From Deltaproteobacteria bacterium (GTDB taxonomy: Bacteria > Desulfobacterota > Syntrophobacteria > BM002), in contig CP070692.1 of the NCBI GenBank assembly GCA_020353215.1, positions 418,923-451,416 on the forward strand: 32,494 nt of DNA, given 5' to 3'. Position numbers and translations under genes: made by a program. The notes beneath the pieces are model-generated. The model did no database searches. It saw nothing but the letters and a program-made list of their open reading frames with translations, and was not told where the DNA came from. Every line of letters starts with the position of its first letter. Positions within the stretch are counted from its first letter, which is position 1. This document shows, in pieces, positions 25,009 to 32,494 of this stretch.

Positions 25009-25446
25009 TCAGGCAGCCTCGGCTCCGGATTTGGCCCCCGATCCCACTGGACTCGGGCCCAATTCCCGAATACGTTCGGTGAATTCGCGGGCAATCTCCG
25101 CAAACCTTGTGCCTTGCGCAGCACTCAGGTTGTACATCTCCGCCCGCTCCGGCTCCAGCCCGATCTCCTCAAGCACTTTCTTTACGTAAGCCACCCGCTT
25201 TTTCGCCTTCAAGTTGCCGCTAAGATAGTGACAGTCTCCCTCTAGGCAGCCGGCCACATAGACCCCATCAGCACCATCTTCCACGGCTTTTAGCAGGTGC
25301 AGGATATCCACTCTGCCGGTACAGGGCACGTTGACAATTTTGACGTTACTCGGATAGTTCAATCGCATGGAACCTGCCAGGTCCGCAGCCGAGTAAGCTC
25401 AGTACATACAACAGAATGCTAGGATCTGCGGTTCGAATTCTTTCAT
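25009..25446 (-). CDS. mvhD: MvhD-like hydrogenase delta subunit, selenoprotein (UGA = Sec16)
   Basis: The 145-residue protein reads MKEFEPQILAFCCMY-Sec-AYSAADLAG, with TGA at 25401-25399 where MvhD homologues have a Cys of the FCCxxC motif. Downstream, VPCTGRVD, GCLEGDCHY and the C-terminal helix region match MvhD. MvhD binds a [2Fe-2S] cluster and passes electrons into HdrA. Its Methanococcus counterpart VhuD is a known selenoprotein, which supports the reading. I chose the ATG at 25446 (GGGAG seven bases upstream) over one two codons earlier. A naive ORF call starts only at 25368 and loses the Cys/Sec motif. It lies 103 bases after hdrA and 122 before metV. Confidence 0.92.
25370..25401 (-). 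promoter_or_regulatory. UGA codon and SECIS-like hairpin in mvhD
   Basis: The UGA is at 25401-25399. After 20 bases comes the loop GGC (25378-25376), closed by six pairs GGACCT/AGGTTC including one G-U. The loop starts with G and the distance fits the bacterial SECIS model; the small loop and G-U pair make it the weakest of the three. Confidence 0.65.
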
Positions 25447-25549
25447 TTCCATCTCCCAATCACTGTCCTAAAATAAACTTAACCCAATGGAGAAGTGTTC
25501 CTTCACTTTTTCGTCCGCCCCCATAGGAAGTGGTGAAGTCGTTTACGAT

Positions 25550-28500
25550 CTAGCTCAACAACAAGGCATCGCACTTGGCAATCAATTGCCTGTCGGTGAA
25601 ATGCTGCAAGGAAATGGCCTTGCCCGGACATTCCGCCACGCAAGCACCGCAGCCCCGACATCCGGCCGGGTCAATGACTGCTGCGCCTTCCTCGCCGATA
25701 TAAGGAACATCATAGGGACAGGTCCGCACACAAGTTAGGCAGACCGCGCACAGATCCGGTTCCACTACTGCTTTCACCGCTTCTAAGGTAATTATATCCT
25801 TGGCCAGAATAGTTGCCGCCCTTGCTGCAGCCGCCTGCGCTTGGGCAATGGATTCCTCAATGGGCTTCGGGTAATGGGCCAGGCCGCAGAGAAAGAGCCC
25901 ATCACTACCCAGGTCCACCGGCCTCAATTTCGCGTGCGCCTCCAGAAAGAACCCTTCTGCGTTCTGGGAAACCTTGAAGCTTTCTGCCACCTTTGCTACC
26001 TCGTTGGGTAAGATGGCGGCAGCTAGAATCAGCAGATCAGTGGGAATCACCACCTCGCGATCCAAGATGGGGTCGTGGACCTGAATCTTCAGCTGACCTT
26101 CCCCGTTGCTCACCTGGGGCTTTCTCTCCAACGAATAACGGATAAAGAAAACCCCCAGCTCACGGGCTTTTTTGTAAAGATCCTCCCGGAAACTATAGGT
26201 GCGAATATCCCGATACAGAATGTAGACATCCGTCTCTGGATTGAGTTCTTTGAGCTTTATCGCGCTCTCCACAGAGTGAGTGCAGCACACTTTGCTGCAG
26301 TAGGGACGATCCGGCTCGCGCGAGCCGACACATTGAATGAAAACGGCTCTGTCAGCCTTCCTGACCACATCTCCATTTTCTTTCAGTTGGGCATCAAAGT
26401 CCAAGTGGGTGAAAACTCGGTCGTCGTCTCCGTAGAGGTATTCTGTCGGCTGAAACGGTCTACCGCCAGTCGCCAAGACGGTAACGCCGTGTTGGACAGT
26501 GGTCTTCTGTCCCGGATCGCCTACATTTTCCAAAACAGTTTCGAAATTACCCACGAACCCGGTGTTGCTGCTGACTTTGGTATTGAAGTGAACCGTGATG
26601 TCTTTGTTTGCCTCAACTCGGCTCGCCAGCTGTTCCACGTAGGCACCGACATCCTCGCCCTTCCAGGTCTCACGCAACTTCCGAGCATTACCTCCCAACT
26701 GGTCGGTCACCTCCACCAGCTGCACCGGAAATCCCTGCTCTGCCAGAGTCAGGGAGGCCACCATGCCTGCGACTCCTCCTCCAACCACTAGACCGGATTT
26801 GTTGAGGCCAAGGGTGACTGGCTGCAGTGGGTCGAGTAATGATGCCCTGGCTACGGCCATCCGCAACAGATCTTTGGCTTTTCCGGTGGCGGCCTCTTTG
26901 TCCTGCTGATGTACCCAGGTGTTCTGGTCACGAATGTTGGCCATCTCAAAAAGGTATGGGTTCAGCCCCACTTCGCGCATGGTCTCTTGAAAAAGGGGCT
27001 CGTGGGTACGGGGCGAGCAAGCGGCCACCACCACGCGGTTCAGATTGTTTTCTTTTATCACCTCGCGCATCTTCTCCTGGGTATCCTGTGAGCAGGTAAA
27101 CAGGTTTTCCGACACATACGCTACCTGGGGGAGCGTCTTGGCATATTCGGCCACAGCCGGCACATCCGCCACTCCACCTATGTTGATCCCACAGTTACAA
27201 ACAAAAACACCTACACGAGGCTCTTCTCCTACCACCGATCTTTCGGCCGGAAGCTCCTTGATCGTGGTCATGGTGTTGCGGGCTTCCTTCAGTGGGGTTG
27301 CGGCAGCGGCAGCAGCCGCACTGGCCTCCATCACCGAGATGGGAATGTCTTTACAATCCCGAAACGCGCCGCACACATAAACGCCATCTCGAGAAGTCTT
27401 CACTGGCTCGAAGCTGGTGGTCTCAGCGAAGTTGTAATGATTCAACTCGATATCGAGCCGACCCGCCAACTCCACGGCGTCACTGGATGGTTGCAGCCCC
27501 ACCGAGAGCACAACCATATCGAATTCTTCCTCGTTGATTACGCCGCTATCGTCAGCATACTGCAGTTTTAAGTTGTCGTTGTCGGCGGGATCAATGGAGT
27601 GGATGCGGGAACGGATAAAACGTACGCCGTAATCTTCCTGGGCTCTAATGTAGTACTTTTCAAAATCCTTCCCGTAGGTGCGCATATCCATGAAAAAGAT
27701 CGCCGTATCCAATGGTTCATCGGAATGCTCGTTGGCAACGATTGCCTCCTTGATGGCATACATACAGCAGACTGCCGAGCAGTAGCCGTTGTCGCAATGT
27801 TGCACGTTGCGAGATCCCACGCATTGGATCCAGGCGATCTTCTTGGGTTCTTTGTGGTCCGAGGGCCGGATCATATGGCCCTGGAAGGGACCAGAGGCAC
27901 TGAGAATGCGCTCGAATTCTATGCTGGTAACCACGTTTGGATGTCTGCCGTAGAGATAAGTATCTATGATTGAAGGATCAAAGGTGTCCGCCCCGGGTGC
28001 TAGAACTACCGTGCCGACTTCCAGGGCAATTTCCTGCTCCCCCATCCAATGCTCCACCGCTTGGGCTTGGCAGGCGTTCACGCATTCAAAGCACTCGCAG
28101 CACGACATGCAGTTGAGGCATTTTTGTGCCTCGTTCCTGGCCTGCTCTTCAGTTAAGCCAAGCTCAACTTCAGCGAAACCGGCCGTTCTCTCTGCCATGC
28201 CAATCATGGCCTGCTCGGCGCGGGCGATTCTGTCGATGTCTTCCGGGATGGGTACGAAATCTTCCTGCGGGAACTCGATGGGCTCCCGCCCGGCGCGCAC
28301 ATCCTCGCCTCGGAGATAACGGGATATTGAAACGGCCGCTTCCCGGCCGGCTGCAACCGCCCCGATGGCCACCCAGGGGCCGGTATGGGCATCACCGCCA
28401 GCAAAGACCCCTTCGACATTGGTGGTGAACGTCACGGGATCAGCTTCGATGGTGCCCCACCGGCTCACTTCCACCCCTGAGGTGTCAGCCAGAAAAGCGG

Positions 28501-30001
28501 ACTCCGGGGTTTGTCCGATGGCGGGAAGCACCCAATCACCTTCGACGATGAACTCACTGCCCGGTACAGGCACCGGCCTCCGTCTGCCGGAGGAGTCAGG
28601 CTCTCCCAGTTCCATTCTGATACACTGGATGCCGACCACTTTGTTGTCTTTGGTCAGGATCTGTTGGGGAGCAGTGAGATATTGAATCTCTATTCCTTCG
28701 GCCAGGGCATCTTCTACCTCATTTTCCCGGGCAGGCATTTCAGCCCGGGTGCGCCGGTACAGAATGGTTACCTTCTCAGTCCCCAACCTCCGGGCGGAGC
28801 GGGCCGCATCAATCGCCACGTCACCGCCGCCAACGATTAAAGTCCCACCCTCCAAGCCAGTCAGTTCGCCCAGATTGACCTTCCGGAGAAACGATACGCC
28901 AGGAATGACACCCTCGGCTTCCTCGCCTGGTATGTTGAGCTGCAAATTATTATGAGCTCCGATGGCGAGGTATACCGCCTTGTAGCCTTCCGAGAAGAGC
29001 CCGTCTATTGTCACGTCCCGACCAAGAGCTGTATTGAGCTTTATCTCCACCCCGAGTCGGGTGATGGCCCGAATCTCCTTGTCCAGCACCTCAGGAGGAA
29101 GCCGGTAGTCCGGGATACCGACCCGCAACATACCACCGGCCGCTGACTGAGCTTCGAAAACGGTGGACTGATAACCTTCCAAGGCAAGAAAGTGTGCAGC
29201 AGTCAGTCCAGCCGGACCGGAACCAATAATGGCCACCTTTTCGTCCCGCTTACTAATATCGGGCATGGGTAGCTCTTCGATATCAACTTGATCCGCCACA
29301 AAGCGCTTAAGCGCACAGATAGATAGCGGGGCATCCACTTGACCACGGCGACATTCTGTCTCACAAGGATGCGGACAGATACGACCGATTACTCCAGGGA
29401 ACGGCAGAGTCCGAAGAATCACCTCCATGGCTTCCCGGTATTTACCCTGGGCAATAAGCGCCACATAAGCGTGAGCGTTGACATGGTTAGGACAGGCGTA
29501 AGTACAGGGGGATTGGTCGCGCTTGTCGATCATGTAGCCCCCTGGAATGGCCTGCGCGTACGGCTTATAGGCAGCCTTCCTGGGACCTATACCCTCGTCG
29601 AACTCACTGGGCATAGTCACCGGGCAAACCTCGGCACAATCACCACAGCCGGTGCACTTCTCCAAGTCGATGTATCGGGGATGTTGCCGAACGATTGCCT
29701 GCAAATTCCCTTCTTCCCCGGTCACACTTTCTAGTTCGGCGCAGGTAATCAGGTTGATATTGGGATGCTGCCCGCACTCCACGAGCTTGGGGGAGATAAT
29801 ACACATGGAACAGTCGTTGGTGGGGAAAGTCTTGTCCAACTGCGCCATGATCCCGCCGATAGCTGGCGACTTTTCCACCAAGTGGACGTAATAGCCGGAA
29901 TTGGCCAGATCCAACGCTGCCTGGATCCCGGCGATACCCCCGCCCGCAACCATCACCGAGCCTACCACGCCGTTCCCTGAACGGGCTTTTTCAGCGCACA
30001 T
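25550..30001 (-). CDS. hdrA: Giant HdrA-like flavoprotein: HdrA / GltD-type insert / second HdrA
   Basis: This 1483-residue protein (ATG at 30001, GGAG eight bases upstream) is far longer than ordinary HdrA (about 650). Residues about 18-130 start an HdrA module: FAD motif GGGIAG, CSMCIISPKLVECG, and ferredoxin motif C116-C119-C122-C126. Residues about 165-640 are inserted GltD/NfnB-like: Cys-rich N-part, FAD motif IGSGPAG near 259, NAD(P)H motif VGGGDVAIDAA near 390, and GVFAGGDAHTG near 531. The HdrA fold resumes to about 900. A second HdrA unit (about 928-1483) has GVFVCNCG, FAD motif VVGGGVAG near 1072 and two C-terminal [4Fe-4S] motifs near 1418 and 1448. It should be the flavin hub of an electron-confurcating or bifurcating complex with MvhD and MetVF, with NAD(P)H as a likely partner. 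Confidence 0.94.
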   Translation of the reverse strand: MCAEKARSGNGVVGSVMVAGGGIAGIQAALDLANSGYYVHLVEKSPAIGGIMAQLDKTFPTNDCSMCIISPKLVECGQHPNINLITCAELESVTGEEGNLQAIVRQHPRYIDLEKCTGCGDCAEVCPVTMPSEFDEGIGPRKAAYKPYAQAIPGGYMIDKRDQSPCTYACPNHVNAHAYVALIAQGKYREAMEVILRTLPFPGVIGRICPHPCETECRRGQVDAPLSICALKRFVADQVDIEELPMPDISKRDEKVAIIGSGPAGLTAAHFLALEGYQSTVFEAQSAAGGMLRVGIPDYRLPPEVLDKEIRAITRLGVEIKLNTALGRDVTIDGLFSEGYKAVYLAIGAHNNLQLNIPGEEAEGVIPGVSFLRKVNLGELTGLEGGTLIVGGGDVAIDAARSARRLGTEKVTILYRRTRAEMPARENEVEDALAEGIEIQYLTAPQQILTKDNKVVGIQCIRMELGEPDSSGRRRPVPVPGSEFIVEGDWVLPAIGQTPESAFLADTSGVEVSRWGTIEADPVTFTTNVEGVFAGGDAHTGPWVAIGAVAAGREAAVSISRYLRGEDVRAGREPIEFPQEDFVPIPEDIDRIARAEQAMIGMAERTAGFAEVELGLTEEQARNEAQKCLNCMSCCECFECVNACQAQAVEHWMGEQEIALEVGTVVLAPGADTFDPSIIDTYLYGRHPNVVTSIEFERILSASGPFQGHMIRPSDHKEPKKIAWIQCVGSRNVQHCDNGYCSAVCCMYAIKEAIVANEHSDEPLDTAIFFMDMRTYGKDFEKYYIRAQEDYGVRFIRSRIHSIDPADNDNLKLQYADDSGVINEEEFDMVVLSVGLQPSSDAVELAGRLDIELNHYNFAETTSFEPVKTSRDGVYVCGAFRDCKDIPISVMEASAAAAAAATPLKEARNTMTTIKELPAERSVVGEEPRVGVFVCNCGINIGGVADVPAVAEYAKTLPQVAYVSENLFTCSQDTQEKMREVIKENNLNRVVVAACSPRTHEPLFQETMREVGLNPYLFEMANIRDQNTWVHQQDKEAATGKAKDLLRMAVARASLLDPLQPVTLGLNKSGLVVGGGVAGMVASLTLAEQGFPVQLVEVTDQLGGNARKLRETWKGEDVGAYVEQLASRVEANKDITVHFNTKVSSNTGFVGNFETVLENVGDPGQKTTVQHGVTVLATGGRPFQPTEYLYGDDDRVFTHLDFDAQLKENGDVVRKADRAVFIQCVGSREPDRPYCSKVCCTHSVESAIKLKELNPETDVYILYRDIRTYSFREDLYKKARELGVFFIRYSLERKPQVSNGEGQLKIQVHDPILDREVVIPTDLLILAAAILPNEVAKVAESFKVSQNAEGFFLEAHAKLRPVDLGSDGLFLCGLAHYPKPIEESIAQAQAAAARAATILAKDIITLEAVKAVVEPDLCAVCLTCVRTCPYDVPYIGEEGAAVIDPAGCRGCGACVAECPGKAISLQHFTDRQLIAKCDALLLS

Positions 30002-30104
30002 AAGCCACACTCCTGTAAGGGCTGATACTAGGTCGAATGCTTTTGGGTATGATTATCAAACTGTTATCCGTACTACACTGGGGCTTCATCTGGAAAGGCA
30101 AAGT

Positions 30105-30149
30105 ATTATAACCTAAAAAGCAAGTGAAGGAAAGTACAGTATTATATCA
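30105..30149 (-). promoter_or_regulatory. Two TATAAT boxes upstream of hdrA
   Basis: The minus strand has TATAAT at 30110-30105, and TGA-TATAAT at 30149-30141, the latter an extended -10. They lie about 105 and 140 bases before the hdrA ATG. Clear -35 boxes are lacking. They are the best candidates for driving hdrA-mvhD-metVF. Confidence 0.45.
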
Positions 30150-30731
30150 CTTAGAGATTAGATGAAGACAAGCGTGTTATATGAATGTCGCCCGCCATCC
30201 GAAGTAGCCGCAAAGTAAAACTTCAAACGCTAGATCCGTCTAAATGCGAACTGGACACACGGAGCGAAACAGCCTTATGGCAAGGGCTCCGAGCGCTGGC
30301 TCCTTTGCAACGGTATGACGATCATTGATCCTGGAATGCAATGAAACTTTCTTGCGGTTTCATGGTGAAATGACCCGTCACTTATAGTCAATTCCTTCTG
30401 GTCTGTCAAGCTAGTGCTTCGATCCACAAATCATCTGTGCTTGAACAAATAACTAATATGCAATGATTTCAGTTACTAAAACCCTTTCCTGAGTGATAAC
30501 TTCTGAATAGAATTTATGAGTCGAACGACTAGAAGACGGAGGTGGATGAGGTCAATATATGTGTTCGGGCTGGTTCAAACCTTGTGTTCAGGACACTTGA
30601 GCGAGTTTCCAGCGGCGAACATCGGAAGATACCGTCAGTTCGAACCGGACCAGCGAGCCCGTTTACCGTCCCGCATGGACGGAAGTGCAGGAAGCCTCAA
30701 TTTGACCTGAACTGGACCCGGGCAAACGTCG
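30150..30731. other. Intergenic between folD and hdrA, no gene seen
   Basis: The folD-hdrA gap (30002-30834) is about 830 bases long. No frame in it has a recognisable domain or good ribosome site. Apart from the promoter boxes and the inverted repeat listed, I see nothing defined. Confidence 0.5.
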
Positions 30732-30828
30732 GTGGCTCCTCACCAGACCGAAGCGAAATATTATCAACGGTGAGGTCTGATGACTGCGCGCAACAGCTCC
30801 ACGAGAGATGAGGCTGGCGAGGAGCCAC
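30732..30828. repeat. 15-bp inverted repeat flanking 67 bases, next to the folD stop
   Basis: GTGGCTCCTCACCAG (30732-30746) is mirrored by CTGGCGAGGAGCCAC (30814-30828), 14 of 15 matching. The enclosed 67 bases hold no frame. The right arm ends six bases before the folD stop codon. It could be a large hairpin closing the folD message, or the ends of a tiny non-autonomous element. No target duplication is evident. Confidence 0.6.
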
Positions 30829-30834
30829 TTAACC

Positions 30835-31719
30835 TTAGATACCGGCATGTATTTTACAGGCCTGAACCGTGTTTTTCATCAGCATGGTTATGGTCATCGG
30901 GCCGACACCACCTGGCACCGGGGTGATGGCCGAGGCCACCTCAACAGCTTCGTCGAAGGCCACGTCGCCCTTGAGGATGCGCTTGCCGTCGTCGGTGCGA
31001 CCCACTTCATTGACCCCCACATCGATCACCACCGCACCGGGTTTGATCATGTCTCCCTTTACGTACTCGCTGACACCGGCCGCGACGATAAGGATGTCAG
31101 CCCGCTTGGTGTGGAACGCCACATCCTTGGTGCGGGTATGAACAACTGTGACGGTGGCATTGGCAGCGGGTCCCTTTTGCATAAGCATGGCGGCAATGGG
31201 CTTGCCCACAATGTTGGAACGACCGACCACCACCACCTCCGCACCCTCAACAGGCGCACCGGATCGAGCAAGCAACTCCTGGATCCCGAATGGAGTACAG
31301 GGGCTGTAATAGGGGTTGCCGATCAAAAGTTTCCCCACGTTGGTGGGGTGGAAACCATCCACATCCTTGTCCGGGTCGATGGACAGAAGAACCTTCTGAT
31401 CGTCTATGTGTTTTGGCAGGGGAAGCTGAACCAGGATTCCATGAATTTCTGGATCCTTGTTGTACTTGTCGATGAGAGCCAGCAACGCTTCCTCACTCAA
31501 GTCAGCGGGCTGATTGTCCTGGATCGAGTTAAACCCGAGTTCGTGGGCGGTCTTCTGTTTGGCACGGACATAGCTCTGGGAAGCAGGGTCTTCGCCAACC
31601 AGGATGGTGACCAGGCCTGGGACGAGACCGTGCTCTTCCTTCATCTTCTCCACATCTTTCTTGAGTTCGGCACGGATCTCCTTGGCGACTTCCGCACCTT
31701 TAAGCAGCTTTGCAGCCAT
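30835..31719 (-). CDS. folD: Methylene-THF dehydrogenase / methenyl-THF cyclohydrolase
   Basis: The 294-residue enzyme interconverts methylene-, methenyl- and 10-formyl-THF. Motifs are VGEDPASQSYVRAKQKTAHELG (with the catalytic Tyr and Lys) at about 41-62, HGILVQLPLP at about 91-100, DVDGFHP at about 117-123, PCTPFG at about 140-145, the NAD(P) motif VVGRSNIVGKP at about 162-172 and PVPGGVGPMT at about 266-275. I chose the ATG at 31719 because GGAGGAGG sits right before it and families start here; the frame is open upstream but runs through a terminator-like hairpin. Formate-THF ligase lies upstream on the same strand. Confidence 0.96.
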   Translation of the reverse strand: MAAKLLKGAEVAKEIRAELKKDVEKMKEEHGLVPGLVTILVGEDPASQSYVRAKQKTAHELGFNSIQDNQPADLSEEALLALIDKYNKDPEIHGILVQLPLPKHIDDQKVLLSIDPDKDVDGFHPTNVGKLLIGNPYYSPCTPFGIQELLARSGAPVEGAEVVVVGRSNIVGKPIAAMLMQKGPAANATVTVVHTRTKDVAFHTKRADILIVAAGVSEYVKGDMIKPGAVVIDVGVNEVGRTDDGKRILKGDVAFDEAVEVASAITPVPGGVGPMTITMLMKNTVQACKIHAGI

Positions 31720-31732
31720 GACCTCCTCCTTC

Positions 31733-31770
31733 AAAAACAGGCAAGGCAGGGCGGCTCGGCCCTGCCTGCC
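31733..31770 (-). terminator. Terminator-like hairpin between fhs and folD
   Basis: The minus strand has AGGCAGGGC-CGAGCC-GCCCTGCCT, extended by GGC/GCC past one bulged T, then TGTTTTT. The T-run ends just before the folD ribosome site. It should end fhs transcription or work as an attenuator for folD. Confidence 0.75.
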
Positions 31771-31781
31771 AAATTCTAGTC

Positions 31782-31814
31782 GGCCTTGAACCGACATTGC
31801 ATCGGTTCAAAGCC
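31782..31814 (-). other. Second strong hairpin in the fhs-folD gap
   Basis: GGCTTTGAACCGA pairs with TCGGTTCAAGGCC (13 pairs, one G-U) around a 7-base loop on the minus strand, 12 bases before the terminator hairpin. There is no T-run. Paired with the terminator, it may form a leader structure or protect the fhs 3' end. Confidence 0.6.
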
Positions 31815-31876
31815 CTCTTCTTGTCCACCTTCAGGACCGGTCTTTCCCAAGGGACGTCCTGCTCAGGCAATTTCCC

Positions 31877-32494
31877 TTAGAACAGTCCCGTGACCTTGCC
31901 GGTGTTCACGTCCACGTCCACCCTGCGGTAGGCCGGATCGGAGCTGGTTCCCGGCATCAGGCTGATGGTACCGCAGCAGGGGCAGAGGAACTTGGCGCCG
32001 GAGAAGATGAGCACATCCTGAACTGGCAGCGTCCACCCCTTGGGCACACCCTTCACCGCCGGGTCGTGGGTGAGGGAGAGGTGGGTCTTCACCATCATGG
32101 TGGTATAGTCATCATACTGCGAGTCACCCTCGAGCATTTTGGCTTTGGCTTCAGCCGCCGGAGTCCAGGCCACACCATCGGCGCCGTAGACGTTCTTGGC
32201 AATGGTTTCAACCCGGTCGCGGAGCTTCATTTCGATCGGATAGAGGAACTTGAAATCAGGCTCATCGGCACAGGCCTCGATGACCGCGTCAGCGAACTCC
32301 AAGGCGCCGTCACCGCCATCGGCCCAGTGGGTGGAGACAGGGGCACGCGCGCCGGCTTCCTCAGCATACTTGCGCACCATGGCGATCTCGTCCTTGGTGT
32401 CGGTGTGGAAGGCGTTGATGCAGACCACCGGGTTGATGCCGGACATCCGGATCGTGTTGATATGGTGGACCATGTTCTGCACACCCTTTTCCAG
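31877..32494 (-). CDS. fhs: Formate-tetrahydrofolate ligase, C-terminal part (5' end beyond window)
   Basis: The visible 205 codons are open to the right edge and give the C-terminal third of Fhs, which makes 10-formyl-THF from formate and ATP. Family text includes [42 protein letters not shown] and the end [16 protein letters not shown]. The region usually reading about FIVPITGDIMTMPGLP here reads [16 protein letters not shown], adding a CPCC cluster, so this is a variant Fhs. The Met at 32482 is internal, not the start. It heads the methyl branch together with folD and metVF. Confidence 0.94.
   Translation of the reverse strand: MEKGVQNMVHHINTIRMSGINPVVCINAFHTDTKDEIAMVRKYAEEAGARAPVSTHWADGGDGALEFADAVIEACADEPDFKFLYPIEMKLRDRVETIAKNVYGADGVAWTPAAEAKAKMLEGDSQYDDYTTMMVKTHLSLTHDPAVKGVPKGWTLPVQDVLIFSGAKFLCPCCGTISLMPGTSSDPAYRRVDVDVNTGKVTGLF

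Noticed and set aside
30570..30600. GGTTCAAACC, reminiscent of a tRNA T-loop
   Set aside because: No acceptor stem, D arm or anticodon arm could be formed around it.
30808..31779. 323-codon plus-strand ORF
   Set aside because: Antisense to folD, whose motifs are unambiguous.

Overview
The window reads as chromosome from an anaerobic, Wood-Ljungdahl-using Desulfobacterota-type bacterium (a sulfate reducer or a close syntrophic relative). The reasons are a Tmc-like transmembrane redox complex (tetraheme cytochrome c3, HdrD/DsrK-like Fe-S protein, NarI-like cytochrome b), a giant HdrA, MvhD, MetV/MetF, CooC, FolD and formate-THF ligase all close together, a sigma-54 two-component system, and apparent use of selenocysteine. 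This is inference from gene content; the species cannot be named from the sequence alone. No rRNA, tRNA, CRISPR array, insertion sequence or phage gene was recognised.

Layout. 1-7231 (minus strand): a LysM/polysaccharide deacetylase running off the left edge, a class III cyclase, an MraY-family transferase with an altered His motif, and one 1204-codon gene joining a MurJ flippase, a MurG glycosyltransferase and C-terminal HEAT-like repeats. 7700-10464 (minus): tsaC, purE, purD. 11159-16577 (plus): PAS histidine kinase, NtrC-type regulator, archaemetzincin, then a canonical sigma-54 promoter driving a Cys-rich GcvH-like protein that lacks the lipoyl lysine. 16789-17043 (minus): one small unknown gene. 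17644-32494 (minus): the energy and one-carbon island, read in the order fhs (partial), folD, hdrA, mvhD, metV, metF, tmcC, tmcB, tmcA, cooC, purH (cyclohydrolase half only), and a second HdrD-like gene.

The main hidden signal is that three genes of the redox island are each interrupted by an in-frame UGA exactly where relatives carry a conserved Cys (two E-x-G-H-A motifs in HdrD/TmcB-like proteins, one in the MvhD Cys motif). Each UGA is followed 20-22 nt later by a hairpin with G in the first two loop positions, as expected for a bacterial SECIS. They are best read as full-length selenoproteins of 405, 429 and 145 residues, not as broken genes or separate ORFs.

Working together (inference): Fhs, FolD and MetVF form the methyl branch of the Wood-Ljungdahl pathway. 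HdrA, with an inserted NAD(P)H-type flavin module, MvhD and perhaps one of the HdrD-like selenoproteins would couple methylene-THF reduction to other electron carriers. TmcABC would link periplasmic cytochrome c3 to cytoplasmic thiol/Fe-S chemistry. CooC points to a Ni CODH/ACS outside the window. The left-hand MraY and MurJ-MurG-HEAT genes are a separate and unusual lipid-carrier glycan module.
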